Shown piece by piece: positions 31,358 to 42,609 of a stretch of DNA of 64,000 nt. Below the pieces are notes generated by a model. The model was not told the DNA's origin and made no database searches. It worked only from the letters and a program-made list of their open reading frames with translations. Numbering within the stretch: position 1 is the first letter of the stretch; each line of letters starts with the position of its first letter. The stretch is from Diadema setosum (Eukaryota; Echinodermata; Echinoidea; Diadematoida; Diadematidae): the NCBI GenBank assembly GCA_033980235.1, contig CM067075.1, positions 22,649,011 to 22,713,010 of the forward strand. The letters run 5' to 3'. The translations under genes and the position numbers were made by a program.

Positions 31358-33601
31358 TCACTTACCCGACATGACAGCCTGTATAACTGTAGCTAAGCGT
31401 GCATCTTTGTCTGTTTCCGTGCGAATTTCAGCTCTGTTCATCGCTTTCGGCACTGCATATGTCACGATGGCGTCGACATAGTCCTCTGCAATGTTGTGGT
31501 GAGCATACTTTTCGACCACGGGTAAGCGTGAGAGGGGGTCGGCAGGGTTTGTCTTCCCCGCCATGTGCCTTATCTTGTATTTGTACTGCTGCATACGCAG
31601 AACCCAGCGTTCGACTCGAGCCGGTGGCTTGCTGGTGGGGGCATACATGTATTGCAGCGGCTTGTGGTCGGTGTAGAGATCGAATTCAGTCCCGATCAGG
31701 TAGAGATGAAAATGTTCGCACCCCCACACCACTGCCAAGGCTTCCTTCTCTGTCTGTGAATAGCGACGCTCCACATCAGTGAGAGTGCGGCTGGCGTACG
31801 CTACTGGGCGGGTGACGCCGTCCTTCGTTTGGGACAAGATTGCCCCAAGTCCCACTGGGCTGGCGTCGACGCGGAGCTCGGTCTTCGCGCCGGTCACGAA
31901 GTGCGACATTACCGTGTTGCTCGTCAACGCCTGTCGCAGGGCGTCGAACGATTGCTGGTGACGCGGCGTCCACTCCCACTTCGTTTCAGCTCTCGTCAGC
32001 TCTCGAAGCGGCTCAGCTGTCGTAGCAAGGTTATCGATGAAGCGACCACAGTAGTTAACTAGACCGAGAAACGATCTCACCTCTGATCTCGTCGATGTCG
32101 GTCGTGGTGCGTTCCTTATCGCGTTCACCTTAGACTCGTCTGGTGCAAGCCCGTCGCCGGAAACCACGAAACCGAAGAATTTCAGGCTGGGCGACCTGAA
32201 TTCACACTTATCGGCATTAAGCGTGAGGCCGCGGTCCTTCAAGCGCTCGAGCAGCAGTTCGAGCCGGGCGTCGTGAGCAGCGACGGTTTCACCGTAGACG
32301 ATGATGTCGTCGGAAATGTTGCGGACGCCCTCTAGTCCTTGGAGCGCCTGCTGAATCGCGTGCTGATAAATTTCCGACGCTGAAGAGAGCCCGAAGATGA
32401 GACGCTTGTACCTCATCAAGCCGTTGTGCGTCGCAAAGGTAGTTATGTCTCGCGATTCCTCGTCCAACTCGACCTGGTGGTATCCCCACCGGAGGTCGAG
32501 CTTGGAGAAGACCGCTGCGCCGTTGAGAGCTTCTAGCGTCTCTTCCAATGTCGGGATGGGGTGCCTCTCCCTTACGACTGCCTCGTTAGCCCGTCGCATG
32601 TCGACGCACACTCTGATGTCGCCGTTGGTTTTCGGCACGACGACGAGCGGGCTCGCCCACGTCGTTGGGCCCGTGACTGGCTCGATTATGTCTTTGTCGA
32701 GCAACTCCTGCAGCTTTGCGTCTACCTTTTTACGCAGATGGAACGGAACTCGCCTCGGAGGTTGGGCGATTGGCCTTACATCTGGGTCGACGTGGACGTG
32801 GACACTGTAATCCACCAACTTTCCAATGCCGTCGAAGACAGAGGGATATGCGTCGATTAACCCCTGCTTATACCGGCTATCGGCACTGTTGGCGTCCGTA
32901 TGCACTGTGTTTACGTTAGGATGCATCTGTAGGAGTTCGAGAGATTCAGCCGTCCGCCGGCTGAGCAGGCACCCGCCGTCACCATCGACGACGACGACTC
33001 TAGCTTTGATGCACTTCCCGGTGTCGCGGGACTGGATTGTTCCTGCAAACTCCCCTCGAAGAGGCAGCGGCTGCTTCGCCCCGTAGCTGAAGAGTCTGAC
33101 GTGACTGGGGCTCAATCGAGGAGGTCGGCGATCACTCTCACTCATCGAACGCCACGCCACGGCATCGATGATGTCGACTAATGCTCCGGAATCTACAACC
33201 ATCAATATGTCATGACCATCAATGTTCACTGGTGCTCGCGTTAGCACTGCATGCGCTGTTCCGATGCGAAAGTTGTACTCATACCCCGAGGAACCCGAGC
33301 TGTACACAGGCTCGGCGTTGCGGTGGTCGTCGACGCGATTAACGGACGTCTTTTTCGGCCCTGCCTTCCTCGAGACACTCGGTTTTTCCTGTCTCGAGCT
33401 GCGACATACCCGACCATAATGCCCGAGTTTTCCGCACTTGTTGCAACTCTGTCCTCGTGCTGGGCATGCCGGATCACTGGCACGATGTCCGTCGCGGCCG
33501 CAATTACCACAGCGATTTTCTCCCTGTCGATGAGCAGGACGATAACGCTTCTGATCACTCCGTGGTCCTGATGTGGAGGGAAGACTCCACGCCCTTCTCA
33601 A
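31358..33601 (-). CDS. Gypsy nucleocapsid-protease-RT-RNase H polyprotein
   Basis: The open frame has about 747 codons. Near the start are two zinc knuckles, CGNCGRDGH...C and CNKCGKLGHYGRVC. The aspartic protease motif is VVDSGALVDIID. Reverse transcriptase blocks follow: PLVVVPKTNGDIRVCVDMR, FSKLDLRWGYHQ, FGLSSA and the catalytic SDD in NISDDIIVYG. The RNase H part shows RVDASPVGLGAIL, EKEALAVVWG and YTDHKPLQY. It lies +1 relative to gag with a 47-base overlap, so expression needs frameshifting or gag has been shifted by an indel. The frame ends at TGA 31358, directly before sequence in the same frame that encodes integrase. A CpG-decay origin of that TGA (from CGA) is plausible. Confidence 0.92.
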   Translation of the reverse strand: MRRAWSLPSTSGPRSDQKRYRPAHRQGENRCGNCGRDGHRASDPACPARGQSCNKCGKLGHYGRVCRSSRQEKPSVSRKAGPKKTSVNRVDDHRNAEPVYSSGSSGYEYNFRIGTAHAVLTRAPVNIDGHDILMVVDSGALVDIIDAVAWRSMSESDRRPPRLSPSHVRLFSYGAKQPLPLRGEFAGTIQSRDTGKCIKARVVVVDGDGGCLLSRRTAESLELLQMHPNVNTVHTDANSADSRYKQGLIDAYPSVFDGIGKLVDYSVHVHVDPDVRPIAQPPRRVPFHLRKKVDAKLQELLDKDIIEPVTGPTTWASPLVVVPKTNGDIRVCVDMRRANEAVVRERHPIPTLEETLEALNGAAVFSKLDLRWGYHQVELDEESRDITTFATHNGLMRYKRLIFGLSSASEIYQHAIQQALQGLEGVRNISDDIIVYGETVAAHDARLELLLERLKDRGLTLNADKCEFRSPSLKFFGFVVSGDGLAPDESKVNAIRNAPRPTSTRSEVRSFLGLVNYCGRFIDNLATTAEPLRELTRAETKWEWTPRHQQSFDALRQALTSNTVMSHFVTGAKTELRVDASPVGLGAILSQTKDGVTRPVAYASRTLTDVERRYSQTEKEALAVVWGCEHFHLYLIGTEFDLYTDHKPLQYMYAPTSKPPARVERWVLRMQQYKYKIRHMAGKTNPADPLSRLPVVEKYAHHNIAEDYVDAIVTYAVPKAMNRAEIRTETDKDARLATVIQAVMSGK

Positions 33602-34142
33602 TCACGGCAGCCTGCTTCTCGGCCGCCTCACTGGCGCGTGCGATGTCTAAGAGGGTGTGCAACTTTAAGTCTCGTTCACGAAGCAAGCGACGACGGAGAC
33701 CAGATGACTGACACTTGTCTATGAACTTGAATTGGTCTCTAATGTGATCATTGGCAGCTTCACCGAAGTCACACGATATGGAGAGTGACTTCAAACGGGT
33801 GCAGAATTCGTCTGCTGTCTCCTCCGGTAGTTGACTCGCTTGCCGAAACTGATGCCGTTCAAACGCAATGTTCGTAGTCGGCTGGTAGTACTTTGTCAGG
33901 GCAGCTACCGTGACGTCGTAGGCTGTCTGACTCTGCGTCGGCGCTGCGACGTCGAGTGTTTCAAAAACATCCTGTACCCCAGGACCGGCCAGATGAAGCA
34001 AAAGGGCCTTCTTTTGCTTGTCGTCAGTCACAGCCGCGGCAGTCAAATAGTATTCGAACCTTTTGACCCATTTCTTCCACGAAAGGGACGAAGGCTGCGC
34101 CTCAAACGGGGCTGGGGCTGGCACGTGTAAACGCTCTGCCAT
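33555..34142 (-). CDS. Gypsy gag (matrix-capsid part)
   Basis: Starts at the ATG at 34142 in good context (CCACCATGG), just after the primer-binding site, and runs 195 codons to TGA. The capsid region shows WKKWVKRFEYYL near the N-terminus, then LLHLAGPGVQDVFETL and ETADEFCTRLKSLSISCDFG, a retrotransposon gag pattern. The zinc knuckles expected at its C-terminus lie in the overlapping +1 frame, so this gag lacks its nucleocapsid unless a frameshift occurs near 33555-33601. The open frame extends further upstream into the LTR, but that part is not needed. Confidence 0.88.
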   Translation of the reverse strand: MAERLHVPAPAPFEAQPSSLSWKKWVKRFEYYLTAAAVTDDKQKKALLLHLAGPGVQDVFETLDVAAPTQSQTAYDVTVAALTKYYQPTTNIAFERHQFRQASQLPEETADEFCTRLKSLSISCDFGEAANDHIRDQFKFIDKCQSSGLRRRLLRERDLKLHTLLDIARASEAAEKQAAVIEKGVESSLHIRTTE

Positions 34143-34153
34143 GGTGGGTCGAA

Positions 34154-34171
34154 AATCCTCGTCGCCAATTT
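34154..34171 (-). other. Primer-binding site of the Gypsy element
   Basis: On the - strand the LTR end AGAACACA is followed by AAATTGGCGACGAGGATT. The TGG start is as expected for pairing with a tRNA 3' CCA end. I do not name the tRNA. Confidence 0.6.
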
Positions 34172-34505
34172 TGTGTTCTACACCCGGTAATAAGTGACTC
34201 GAGGAGACAAGAGTTGTGAACGACAATCAGTGCAAAATGCAAGTGTTTATTTCCAAGTCTCGGTATGCTTTATATACAATCATTACATAGTTGGTATGAG
34301 ATGAGCGGGGTAGGTGGTAGGGGAAATGGAATGACCATATGACCAGTAATGACTTCTCCAGAGTGTGGATGGAGAGAAAGGAATGTCGGAATCGGAAACA
34401 GAGAGACCGCAGAAAGGATGACCGAAAGGGTGATTACGTAATGGAAATGTGAGATGATACAAGTAGCCGCTAACGACTTGAGCAGCAGACAGTCGTATAA
34501 ACACA
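34172..34505 (-). repeat. 5' LTR of the Gypsy element (334 bases)
   Basis: Starts TGTGTTTATACG and ends GTAGAACACA on the - strand. TATATAAAG (about 34267-34275) and AATAAA (34246-34251) on the - strand give a promoter and polyadenylation signal about 20 bases apart. Confidence 0.92.
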
Positions 34506-34905
34506 ATAGGGGGGGGGGGTGCGCCAGCCTTTCATTTTGAAAAGGTGTCTCCCCTTTACGGAATTCCTGGATCCGCCCATGAAATGAAAGCAATGAGTTT
34601 TGACATTTGTGGATGACGCAATCGCGGGTTGAGAGGGGGCGCACCCCCTTTGATGACAGTTTCTGTTTTTGTTAAAACAACAGAAATAAAAAGAAAAAAA
34701 CAGGGGGTTGCGCCAGCTTGTATAGTTTTGAAAAGTCGCCTCCTTGTAATGCAAGCATTGGGTTTTGCTATTAACCTGTGGCTGACGCAGTCGCTGATCT
34801 AAAGGGGGCGCGGCGCCCCTCCCCGTCTCTATTTTTGATAAAATCAAAAAAGGGAGGAGGTTGCACCAACCTTTGATTTTGTAAAGGTGCCTCCCCTTTA
34901 CAAAA
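34506..34905 (-). repeat. GGGCGGATCC units, right-hand centre of B
   Basis: Reversed units end near 34572 and 34910 (GGAATTCCTGGATCC and AAATTCCTGGATCC). This closely matches 18600-19020 of unit A. Confidence 0.8.
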
Positions 34906-35580
34906 TTCCTGGATCCTCCCCTGTGACGCAGTATGACATTTGCAGTAAATGTGGAAATTCTGACATTTGTGGTCGACGCGTTATGACACTTGTGGTTAAT
35001 TCGATTTTGACATTTGTCGTCGACGTGTTATGACATTTGCAGTAAAAACAGAAATTTTGACATTTGTCGTCGACGTGTTATGATATTTGTGGTTAATCCG
35101 ACTTTGATATTTGTCCCGTGTGATTTGTGGTCATTATGACATTATTTTGTCGTCGAGGTGTTAAGACATTAATGGTCCTTATGACACTTGTGGTTAATTC
35201 GATTTTGACATTTGTCGTCGACATGTTATGACATTTGCAGTAAAAATTCATATTTTGACATTTGTCGTCGACGTGTTATGACGTTTGTGGTTAATCCGAT
35301 TTTGACATTTGTCGTCGACATGTTATGGCATCAGTGGTCGTTATGACATTTGTCGTCGACGTGTTATCACATTTGCAATAAAAATTGAAATTTTGACATT
35401 TTTGGTCGACGTGTTATGACATTTGTGGTTAATCCGATTTTGACATTTATCGTCGACAAGTTATGACATTATAGTGGTCATTATGACATTTGTCTTCGAC
35501 TTGTCGTGACATTAGTGGTTGTTATGACTTTTGTCGTCGACGTCTTATGACATAGTTTATAGTGGTGGTTATGACATTAC
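34906..35580 (-). repeat. GTCGAC tandem repeats, right arm of B
   Basis: About 15 units of TTTGACATTTGTCGTCGACG type, inverted partner of 27515-28060 and close to 19021-19610. Confidence 0.85.
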
Positions 35581-37043
35581 ACGATCCAAATTTAAATTAA
35601 TTTATTAGGAATTTTCTGCATCAATCATTTATTACAAAAATGAAATACTAAGTAGTCATTTCTTGTTGTTTACAAGAGAATGGAACATACAGTGTGTGCA
35701 TTCGAATATAAAACTGAGAGATACGTGTACAGATTAACGAAAAGAGTAAGAGAACACGAACCATTCGAAATAAATGATCTCACTGAATTATGGCACAAGA
35801 TCGGGAGTGTAAATGAAGAAGACTGTCGTAAAATAAGCACATAGCTTAAAGATACGACAGGCACATTAGTGGTCGAATATTATTGACATTAGTGGGCTCG
35901 ACACAATATGGTGACAGCATAATTTTATTTCGAATAAAAATCATACAATAATATTGTGGATTAACTTAACTCCCTCAGTTTTTTGAGCATTTGACTTAAA
36001 ATTTGGCACATGTGACGGCTATGATAGAGCTGGGCAAACTTCATTTTTTTCTTAATGTCAAATATTGTGTTCCCATGGTAACAGTATTTTAAATGAAAAT
36101 CATAGAAATTGTTGATTTATTTACTTACTCACTCAGGTTTTGAGCAATTGACTTGAGATATGGCAAATGTCAGTAACTGTGTTAGTACAACATTGAGTGA
36201 TAGTTCTAGTTTGTATTACAATACTTCTTGGATATTGGAGGATCAGATTACATCTGTATACTCAGTATACCGTCATGAAAAAAAGTGCTTGAACATAAGA
36301 AGTGAATAAAATGCATAATGAATTCATGCAATAGTGGAGTAATTTTCCTTCATACATATTTGCACTGACTGAACATGTTTCTAGACAAACTGATCACTGT
36401 AGAGAGTAGAAAGTGGTCTTGTAAACAAACATTGTAAAGTTTCAAAATGAAAAGAGAGAAGGGGAAGACAGAGAGACGGTATGAGAAACAAATAAATTGT
36501 ATGAGAATTCAAGCAGTGATCGAGGAAGAGAAAAAATACAGGAGTCATAATTATGCATTTGAAAAAGGAGGAGGTCGAGAGAGGTCGGAAAATGAATATG
36601 CAGAGTGAGTCTTTGAAAGTAGTATGAAGAAAAGACGGGCAGGTTTGAGAAACAAAATAATATACCATCAGTATAAACTATGAAGATAGATTTAAGGGCC
36701 TTTAATAGCAACAGATATAACAGAGGGGGTTGGAGGCTGAGAAATAAATACATGTACATAATGTAAATAGATTTAAGCGATCATGTTATTTCACAACTTT
36801 CTGATACATGTACATATACCATTGTATAGCCTATTCCATAACTTTCAACTACTCTCCCTTCAAGCTTTCCATCCATGCGCTTCTTCTCCACTCCTTTTCC
36901 CTTCAATCTTTCCTGTCAATATTTCAATCATCAATCAACGGAGATCGAAAAAGTGTTACATTATACATTACTCGTCATGTGTAAGCCTATTGGTCGATAT
37001 GCGTTTCAATATCGGTGGGGGGGGGGGAGGGTCGGGCAGGATT

Positions 37044-38657
37044 CAACGGCGTAGCCACGATTTCATCTTAGGGGGGCGGTTAGTCTGCGAGGGAGCGAAG
37101 CGACCGAGCCCGAGCGAGCGGAGCGAGCGAGGGGGGGGGGGGGAGGGTGTGGGAGTGGGGTGTCCCCCCTCCCACGGTAAGAACTTTTTGCATTTTGATG
37201 TTGTAAATGGTGCTATTTGATGCATGTTTCTGCGCGTTATATAGACGTGAAACAGTCCCACTTGTTTAAGGCAGCAGTTTATTTTGATGTAGATTATTAT
37301 TGAGCAATTTGCCTATAAAATGTTATAAGTTAAATACACTTTTGTATTTACTCTTTTCACTGAATATCATGAACGCGACTGAACCCGAGAGAGCGGAGCG
37401 AGTGAAGGGGGAGGGGAGGGTGTGGGAGGGGGGTGTCCCCCTCCCACGGTAAGAACTTTTTGTATTTTGATGTTGCAAATGGTGCAATTTGATGCATGTT
37501 TTTGCGTGTTTTAACGAGTTGAAACAGTCCCACTTGTTTAAGGTTGCAGTATATTTTGATGTAGATTATCATTGAATAATTTGCCTATAATATGGTATAA
37601 TTTAAATACACTACTTGTATTACTTCTTTTCACTGAATATCATGAACGCGACTGAACCCGAGCGAGCGGAGCGAGCGAGGGGGGAGGGGAGGGTGTGGGA
37701 GTGGGGGTGTCCCCCTCCCACGGTAAGAACTTTTTGCATTTTGATATTGCAAATGGTGCAATTAGATGCCTGTTTTTGCGCGTTTTATCGACGTGAAACA
37801 GTCCCACTTGTTTAGGGTTGCAGTATATTTTAGTGTAGATTATTATTGAACAATTTGCCTATAAAATGGTATACGTTAAATACACTTTTTTATCAATTCT
37901 TTTCACTGAATATCATGAACGCGACTGAACCCGAGCGAGCAGAGCGAGCGAGGGGGGAGGGGAGGGGGTGTCCCCCCTCCCACGGTGAGAACTTTTTGCA
38001 TTTCGATGTTGCAAATGGTGCAATTTGATGCATGTGTTTGCGTGTTTTAACGTGATGAAACAGTCCCACTTGTTTAAGGTTGCAGTATAATTTAGTGTAT
38101 ATTATTATTGAACAATTTGCCTATAAAATAGTATCATTTAAATAATCTTCTTGTATTAATTCTTACACTGAATATCATGAACACCGTCTGCTCAGCATCA
38201 AACAGAAAAAGCATGCACACGAGGGTGTAGATAGGGGCATATCCCCTCCCACACGAAGGTGATTTTGCGTTTTCAGACCTGAAATTCAGCGATCTGTTGC
38301 AAATTTTTGGTGCAATACTTTTTCATCGAAGTGATAAGATCACGGAATTTAGCTCTTATTCCGAATGTGCACCATCTGTGTGTTTGTATAAAGTCTAGTG
38401 AGGTATATATATGAGGAAGGGGGATTCCTCCTCCCGCTCGCGGAGCTTTTGCGTTTTTAGAATTGAAATAAAGCGATCTGGGTATAGCAACAGTCTATAC
38501 TTCTATGCATGGTGGAAGGGGGAGGGGCGGGGGAGCAGGGAGAAGGTGTGGGCGAGTGTTATCCCCACCCTTCCCTTCCGATCGAGCTTTTGCCTTTTTA
38601 AGGTTGAAATTGAGATATCTCATCTACGCATTTTTGATGGAATCACCATTTGGGAAA

Positions 38658-38693
<36 letters not shown>

Positions 38694-39146
38694 CTGATTG
38701 GGGGGGGGGGGCTGAGGGAGGAAAGGGTCGATTGAAAGGCCCGTTCCCCTTATACACGAGGGAACCTTGAGTTTTCGGAATATAAGTGATAAGTCTTGTG
38801 CACTCAGAATTATTCATAATTTTTTGTAAATCTAAAAAGTGTACTAAGCTAGGGAAAGAGGCATAGAGGGGGAGGGTTTGGGAGGGGGTATCCCCCTCCC
38901 AAGCACGAGAGATTTTGCATATTTTGAATTGAAATTCAACGATCTGGTGCACACTTTGAGTGAAATATTCAAAAAATATCTTATTTGATGAAAGGTTGCA
39001 AAGGAGACCCGCTTCATGGGCACGCATATACAGTATACACCCATTTTTTTTCCGCCTCCCAAATCCCCGGTCCAAATCTTAGGGGGGGGGGGGGGGGGGG
39101 GGCGATCGCCCCCATCGCCCCCCCCCCCCCCCCGGCTACGCCAGTG
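37044..39146. mobile_element. hAT-like non-autonomous element carrying a satellite, copy 2
   Basis: Same ends as copy 1 (CAACGGCGTAGCCA / GGCTACGCCAGTG), flanked by its own 8-bp duplication GCAGGATT at 37036-37043 and 39147-39154. The uninterrupted site is at about 24098 in unit A. It contains four tandem units beginning ATCATGAACGCGACTG, then the same subterminal repeats and a (CA)n run at 38661-38690 that replaces an A-run in copy 1. Distinct target sites prove two independent insertions. Confidence 0.88.
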
Positions 39147-39683
39147 GCAGGATTGACTTCACCTTCGGTTCCCCCCCTCCCTCCCCCACATAATTATATT
39201 GTAGCCAATACGTGAATTCGCAACATGTTTGGACTTATAGACTATATATATAGGGCCTATATACTACATAACCTTTGGTCACTGTAGCCCATTAGGAGCC
39301 CACTCATCCCCATCATACACCAATAAAGTTGTGGTCTTCCATGGAACCCGCAATAATATTGATCACTGTTGTGCATGATTGATGAGATATCACAGAAAAT
39401 TCATTGCTTTTTTAATCTCTTTCCTTATGTTGTTTTTCGCTCTCTCACCCGTTTTTACACGTATTTATACATGTACTACTATAGTAATTGGATGCAGGTC
39501 TACCACGGCGAGCAAAACTTTCACAGCGCGTGCACACACTCACTGACTCACGTGTACGAATCGAATCGTCGCGAGCGGAGAACTCTTCGCAACACACAAC
39601 CCGAGCGGAGTAAGCATAGACGCATCAGGAGCGGTTTCATTGAATTTAATTGCCAAAAGCCATAGGCTTGCGTGTAAATAAAA

Positions 39684-40568
39684 AATACGCGGCGCGGGGG
39701 GGGGGGGGGGGGGGGGGAGTCCGCTGATACTTCGCTTCGCTGAACATGAAAGTTGTCATCACTTCTCATTTCCCTTATGAAGACAGGTAAGAGTACTGAC
39801 CTGAATGTGTGAATACAATAAGTCTAGCCGGTTAGTTTTTCGCTGACGTAGGCAGTAGTGACTGCAGTAAAAATGAACATAATATCAGCTTTTTAGACTG
39901 TGTAGTGTCAATAGAATTAGAAATGAATTGCTATTGCACCTCTTTTTTTTATAGTCACAAGTGGTCAACAGGTCAACAGTTCAATATTAAAGCGTATCAT
40001 CAATACAGAGCCATCCCATTTGGTGGAAGGTTTACAAAATACACAGGCCTAACTCTTTCTTTCCACTGTGATGTTGTGTAACGTTAGACCTATTCAGTAA
40101 TCGTAGCCTTGTGGTTGAAGGGTTTTAAAGCACCAAACTTTAGGACAGGTCCTGTTTTGGTATGAATGGGGAGGGGGATGGGCTTCAGTGTGTGTAAATA
40201 TTAACATTTTGCCAATTTTGGTTTGTTTTCATAAGAGAAATGCTAATGACATTAGTTACGCATGCACAAAATGCATGTACATGTATATACCCCGGTATAC
40301 CCGTGTGGGGTCTTGGGTCAGTAACTACTGTCCATTCTGACTTTGCAAAAGGTTTTGTTATTTCATGAAGTGAAATATAACATTCCCGATATCTAGAAGT
40401 GCTTATCACATTAAGATGTCTCTCAGCACTGAAGATCTAGATTCCTATTGCATTGCAGTATATGACAAGAACAGATTTAATGTTTGTCAATTGTACAATA
40501 ACACTTCCTTTGGAGGCTAAGAAATGTTGTGGGAATTTGATTTTCAATTTTATGTCAATTCTTTACAG
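39684..40568. other. Stretch right of unit B, no supported gene
   Basis: A G-run at about 39697-39717 borders unit B. Near 39745 a short open piece beginning with ATG ends in GAAGACAG followed by GTAAGA, a possible first exon and donor. It does not join in frame to the helicase-like exon at 40569. Otherwise nothing recognised. Confidence 0.35.
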
Positions 40569-41690
40569 AATCAATCATTGAAAACCCATGGACTTCAGGC
40601 TGTATACTCTGGAGAGGCAACAGTTGCAGAAGTTGCGTTGATGAAAGCCAGGGCTGTGCAGTGCATCTTCACAAGTCCAGAAAGAGCTTGTGATCTTGCT
40701 TTTGATTTCTTTTGTCTTCAAACCCAACAAGAAAATCTTAGTTCCCGAGTCATTGATGAAAGCCACTGTGCTGTCAAATGGTAAGCTTATTATTTTTGCA
40801 GAACCGTCAGGAGGTGGAAGAGGGGTAGTTATTAAAAAAAAAAGTTGATAATTGAAGTCTGGTTGTAGGCTGCAACACCTTTTTTTTTCAGATTGCTGGC
40901 TTAAATTATTTTCTCGTATTCACTTTTTTGTTTTGTGTTAGTCTCCTCCCTACATCAACACCACTATGGATATGCTGATATGATCTTGTTTTTAAAATGT
41001 GGGAGGGGGTTGCTGTATTTTTGGATGTGCATTTGTTTTTGTTAGTTTTCTATCATGGAAGGCTGATGTTAAACGCACTTGACATTGATTTTAATTGCTC
41101 AGTTAAATTGAAATTGATAAAACAAAGGAAAACTCATTTTTGCTGATTTGCTTTATCATTTTGTTTTCATGAAGTAACTTGTATCATTTGATTAAGGAAA
41201 AAAAAAGACAAAGGTTGTGATTCTTGGAAGAATGTACCTCAGTATGGTAAAGATAAATTGAACTACCACCTGTCTGTCAAGCAAGCATTCAGAATATATT
41301 GATTACTGGAAGTCCTCTTATTTCTTTCTTTCTCTCTTTTTTTTTAAATTCAAAGCCTTTCGTAGAAGTTACGGTCAACTTGCAGAGCTGCGGTCCGTCA
41401 TGCCAAGTAATGTGCCAGTTGTGAGCTTGACTGCTACATCTTCCCTTGCCTTACAAGAGATGACCTCAGAGAGAGTTTGGGCCTTCAGCATCTTGAAATC
41501 AATATACAGGCACCAACATCCGCTATTCTGTTGTCAGCTCGCCACTTCAGGAAGATGCCAAGATATTTTCATCATTGGTTAAAGAATTACTTGAGTCAAA
41601 ATAATGAAACTGACAGAACTGTCACATTCTACGGTACTTGTCATCAGTGCAGAAATTTCAGTAGCTACTTTAAAGACACGTAACTGGGTG
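40569..41690 (+). pseudogene. RecQ-like DNA helicase relic
   Basis: Exon-like block 40569-40780 follows TTCTTTACAG and ends before GTAAGC. It encodes SLKTHGLQAVYSGEAT, CIFTSPERA and the Walker B form VIDESHCAVKW of RecQ-family superfamily II helicases. A second block from 41356, after a T-rich tract and CAAAG, encodes FRRSYGQLAELRSVMP then VPVVSLTATSS (motif III). From about 41470 the reading shifts frame: YSVVSSPLQEDAKIFSSL is in one frame and DRTVTFYGTCHQC in another, with stops between. The two blocks do not join in phase. No ATP-binding Walker A exon was found upstream. It is therefore a decayed helicase fragment. Such RecQ/WRN-like genes are often multi-copy in marine invertebrates, and a transposon origin is possible but unproven. 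Confidence 0.7.
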
Positions 41691-42039
41691 AAAAGGACTC
41701 TCATCATCCCATGTATCATTCCATTACTGCTGAAAGGAGTGCATAAAGGAAGAAATACAATGTTTCATGTCAGAACCAGATGACTGGGTAAGGGTTCTCT
41801 TCTGTACCATAGCATTTGGAATGGGTATAGATTGCAAGAAAATCACTCGCGTATTACACTCTGGTCCAGCATGCACATGATATTGATGATCATGCACAAG
41901 AGGTTGTGGTTAGTTTTTTAGCACTGCCTGATGAGTAATTGTTCATATCCTTTTTTTCCCCTAACTGAATTAAAACAGCTCTGTCGTATTATGAAACTGT
42001 AATCTGGCAGTTGAGGAATTTGTTGAAAATACATTGAGT

Positions 42040-42076
<37 letters not shown>

Positions 42077-42605
42077 ACATAGACTGACAAGTGAACATGT
42101 ATAGGCATACCCAGTCACAGACACACATGACACACACGTGTTAATGCACAGTAGTACAGTAATGGACAGACTTTTATTGTGATTGCACCTTGATTACTTG
42201 TCATGCCACCTATAGATATTCTCCATGCAAACTTAACTGTACTTTAACCAAATTTTCTATTTTATTTGTGATGAATATGAAATGATTTGCTTAACTGTTG
42301 TTTACATCTTTTTATTCTATCCATTTTTACAATCACTATACATAGCACTACTGGAAGTTTTTTCTTTTTGTATTATAAGAAATATGAGGATTTTTTTTTT
42401 CACATTGACTTGTCGCACAGACACTTCTTTAGATATTATAGGGGGTAGGGAATGATGATTATTTTTGCTATTAGAAATGAATTTAAACAAATAAATGTCA
42501 TTGCCATTCAATAACTGTATTAAATTGTGATGTATTGAAATTTTGTACAATACTTCTGCTATTAAAAATTAATATATAAATGAATTGTTATGGTATACTG
42601 AAATG
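41691..42605. other. Non-coding stretch with (CA)n
   Basis: A CA microsatellite lies at about 42042-42079. The rest is AT-rich with no recognised feature. Confidence 0.6.
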
Positions 42606-42609
42606 TTAA

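Larger units (their letters stand above)
28445..34505 (-). mobile_element. Ty3/Gypsy LTR retrotransposon, nearly complete
   Basis: Two LTRs (28445-29142 and 34172-34505) flank gag, protease, reverse transcriptase, RNase H and integrase on the - strand. The LTRs differ by about one substitution by eye over 334 shared bases, plus a MITE in the left copy, so the insertion is young. The primer-binding site lies inside 34154-34171 (TTGGCGACGAGGATT on the - strand) and the polypurine tract at 29147-29158. Domain order protease-RT-RNase H-integrase is that of Metaviridae. A Mag-like clade is possible from the NISDDI active-site form, but that is inference. It interrupts the centre of unit B. No clean target duplication is visible because the site is a G-run. 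Confidence 0.93.
24704..39683. mobile_element. Fold-back unit B, about 15 kb with nested insertions
   Basis: The left end reads TTATTTACACGCAAGCCTGT and the right end is its inverted copy (AGGCTTGCGTGTAAATAA, ending about 39683), so both outer ends are present. The left arm runs to 28444 and the right arm from 34506. Removing the Gypsy element, the hAT-like element and the TTAA MITE leaves about 6.2 kb. The arms are the same sequence as unit A, including the TGTCGAG(C/T)CCA core boundary at 27052 and 35904. No target duplication was found at the outer ends. No coding capacity was found outside the nested Gypsy element. Confidence 0.72.
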
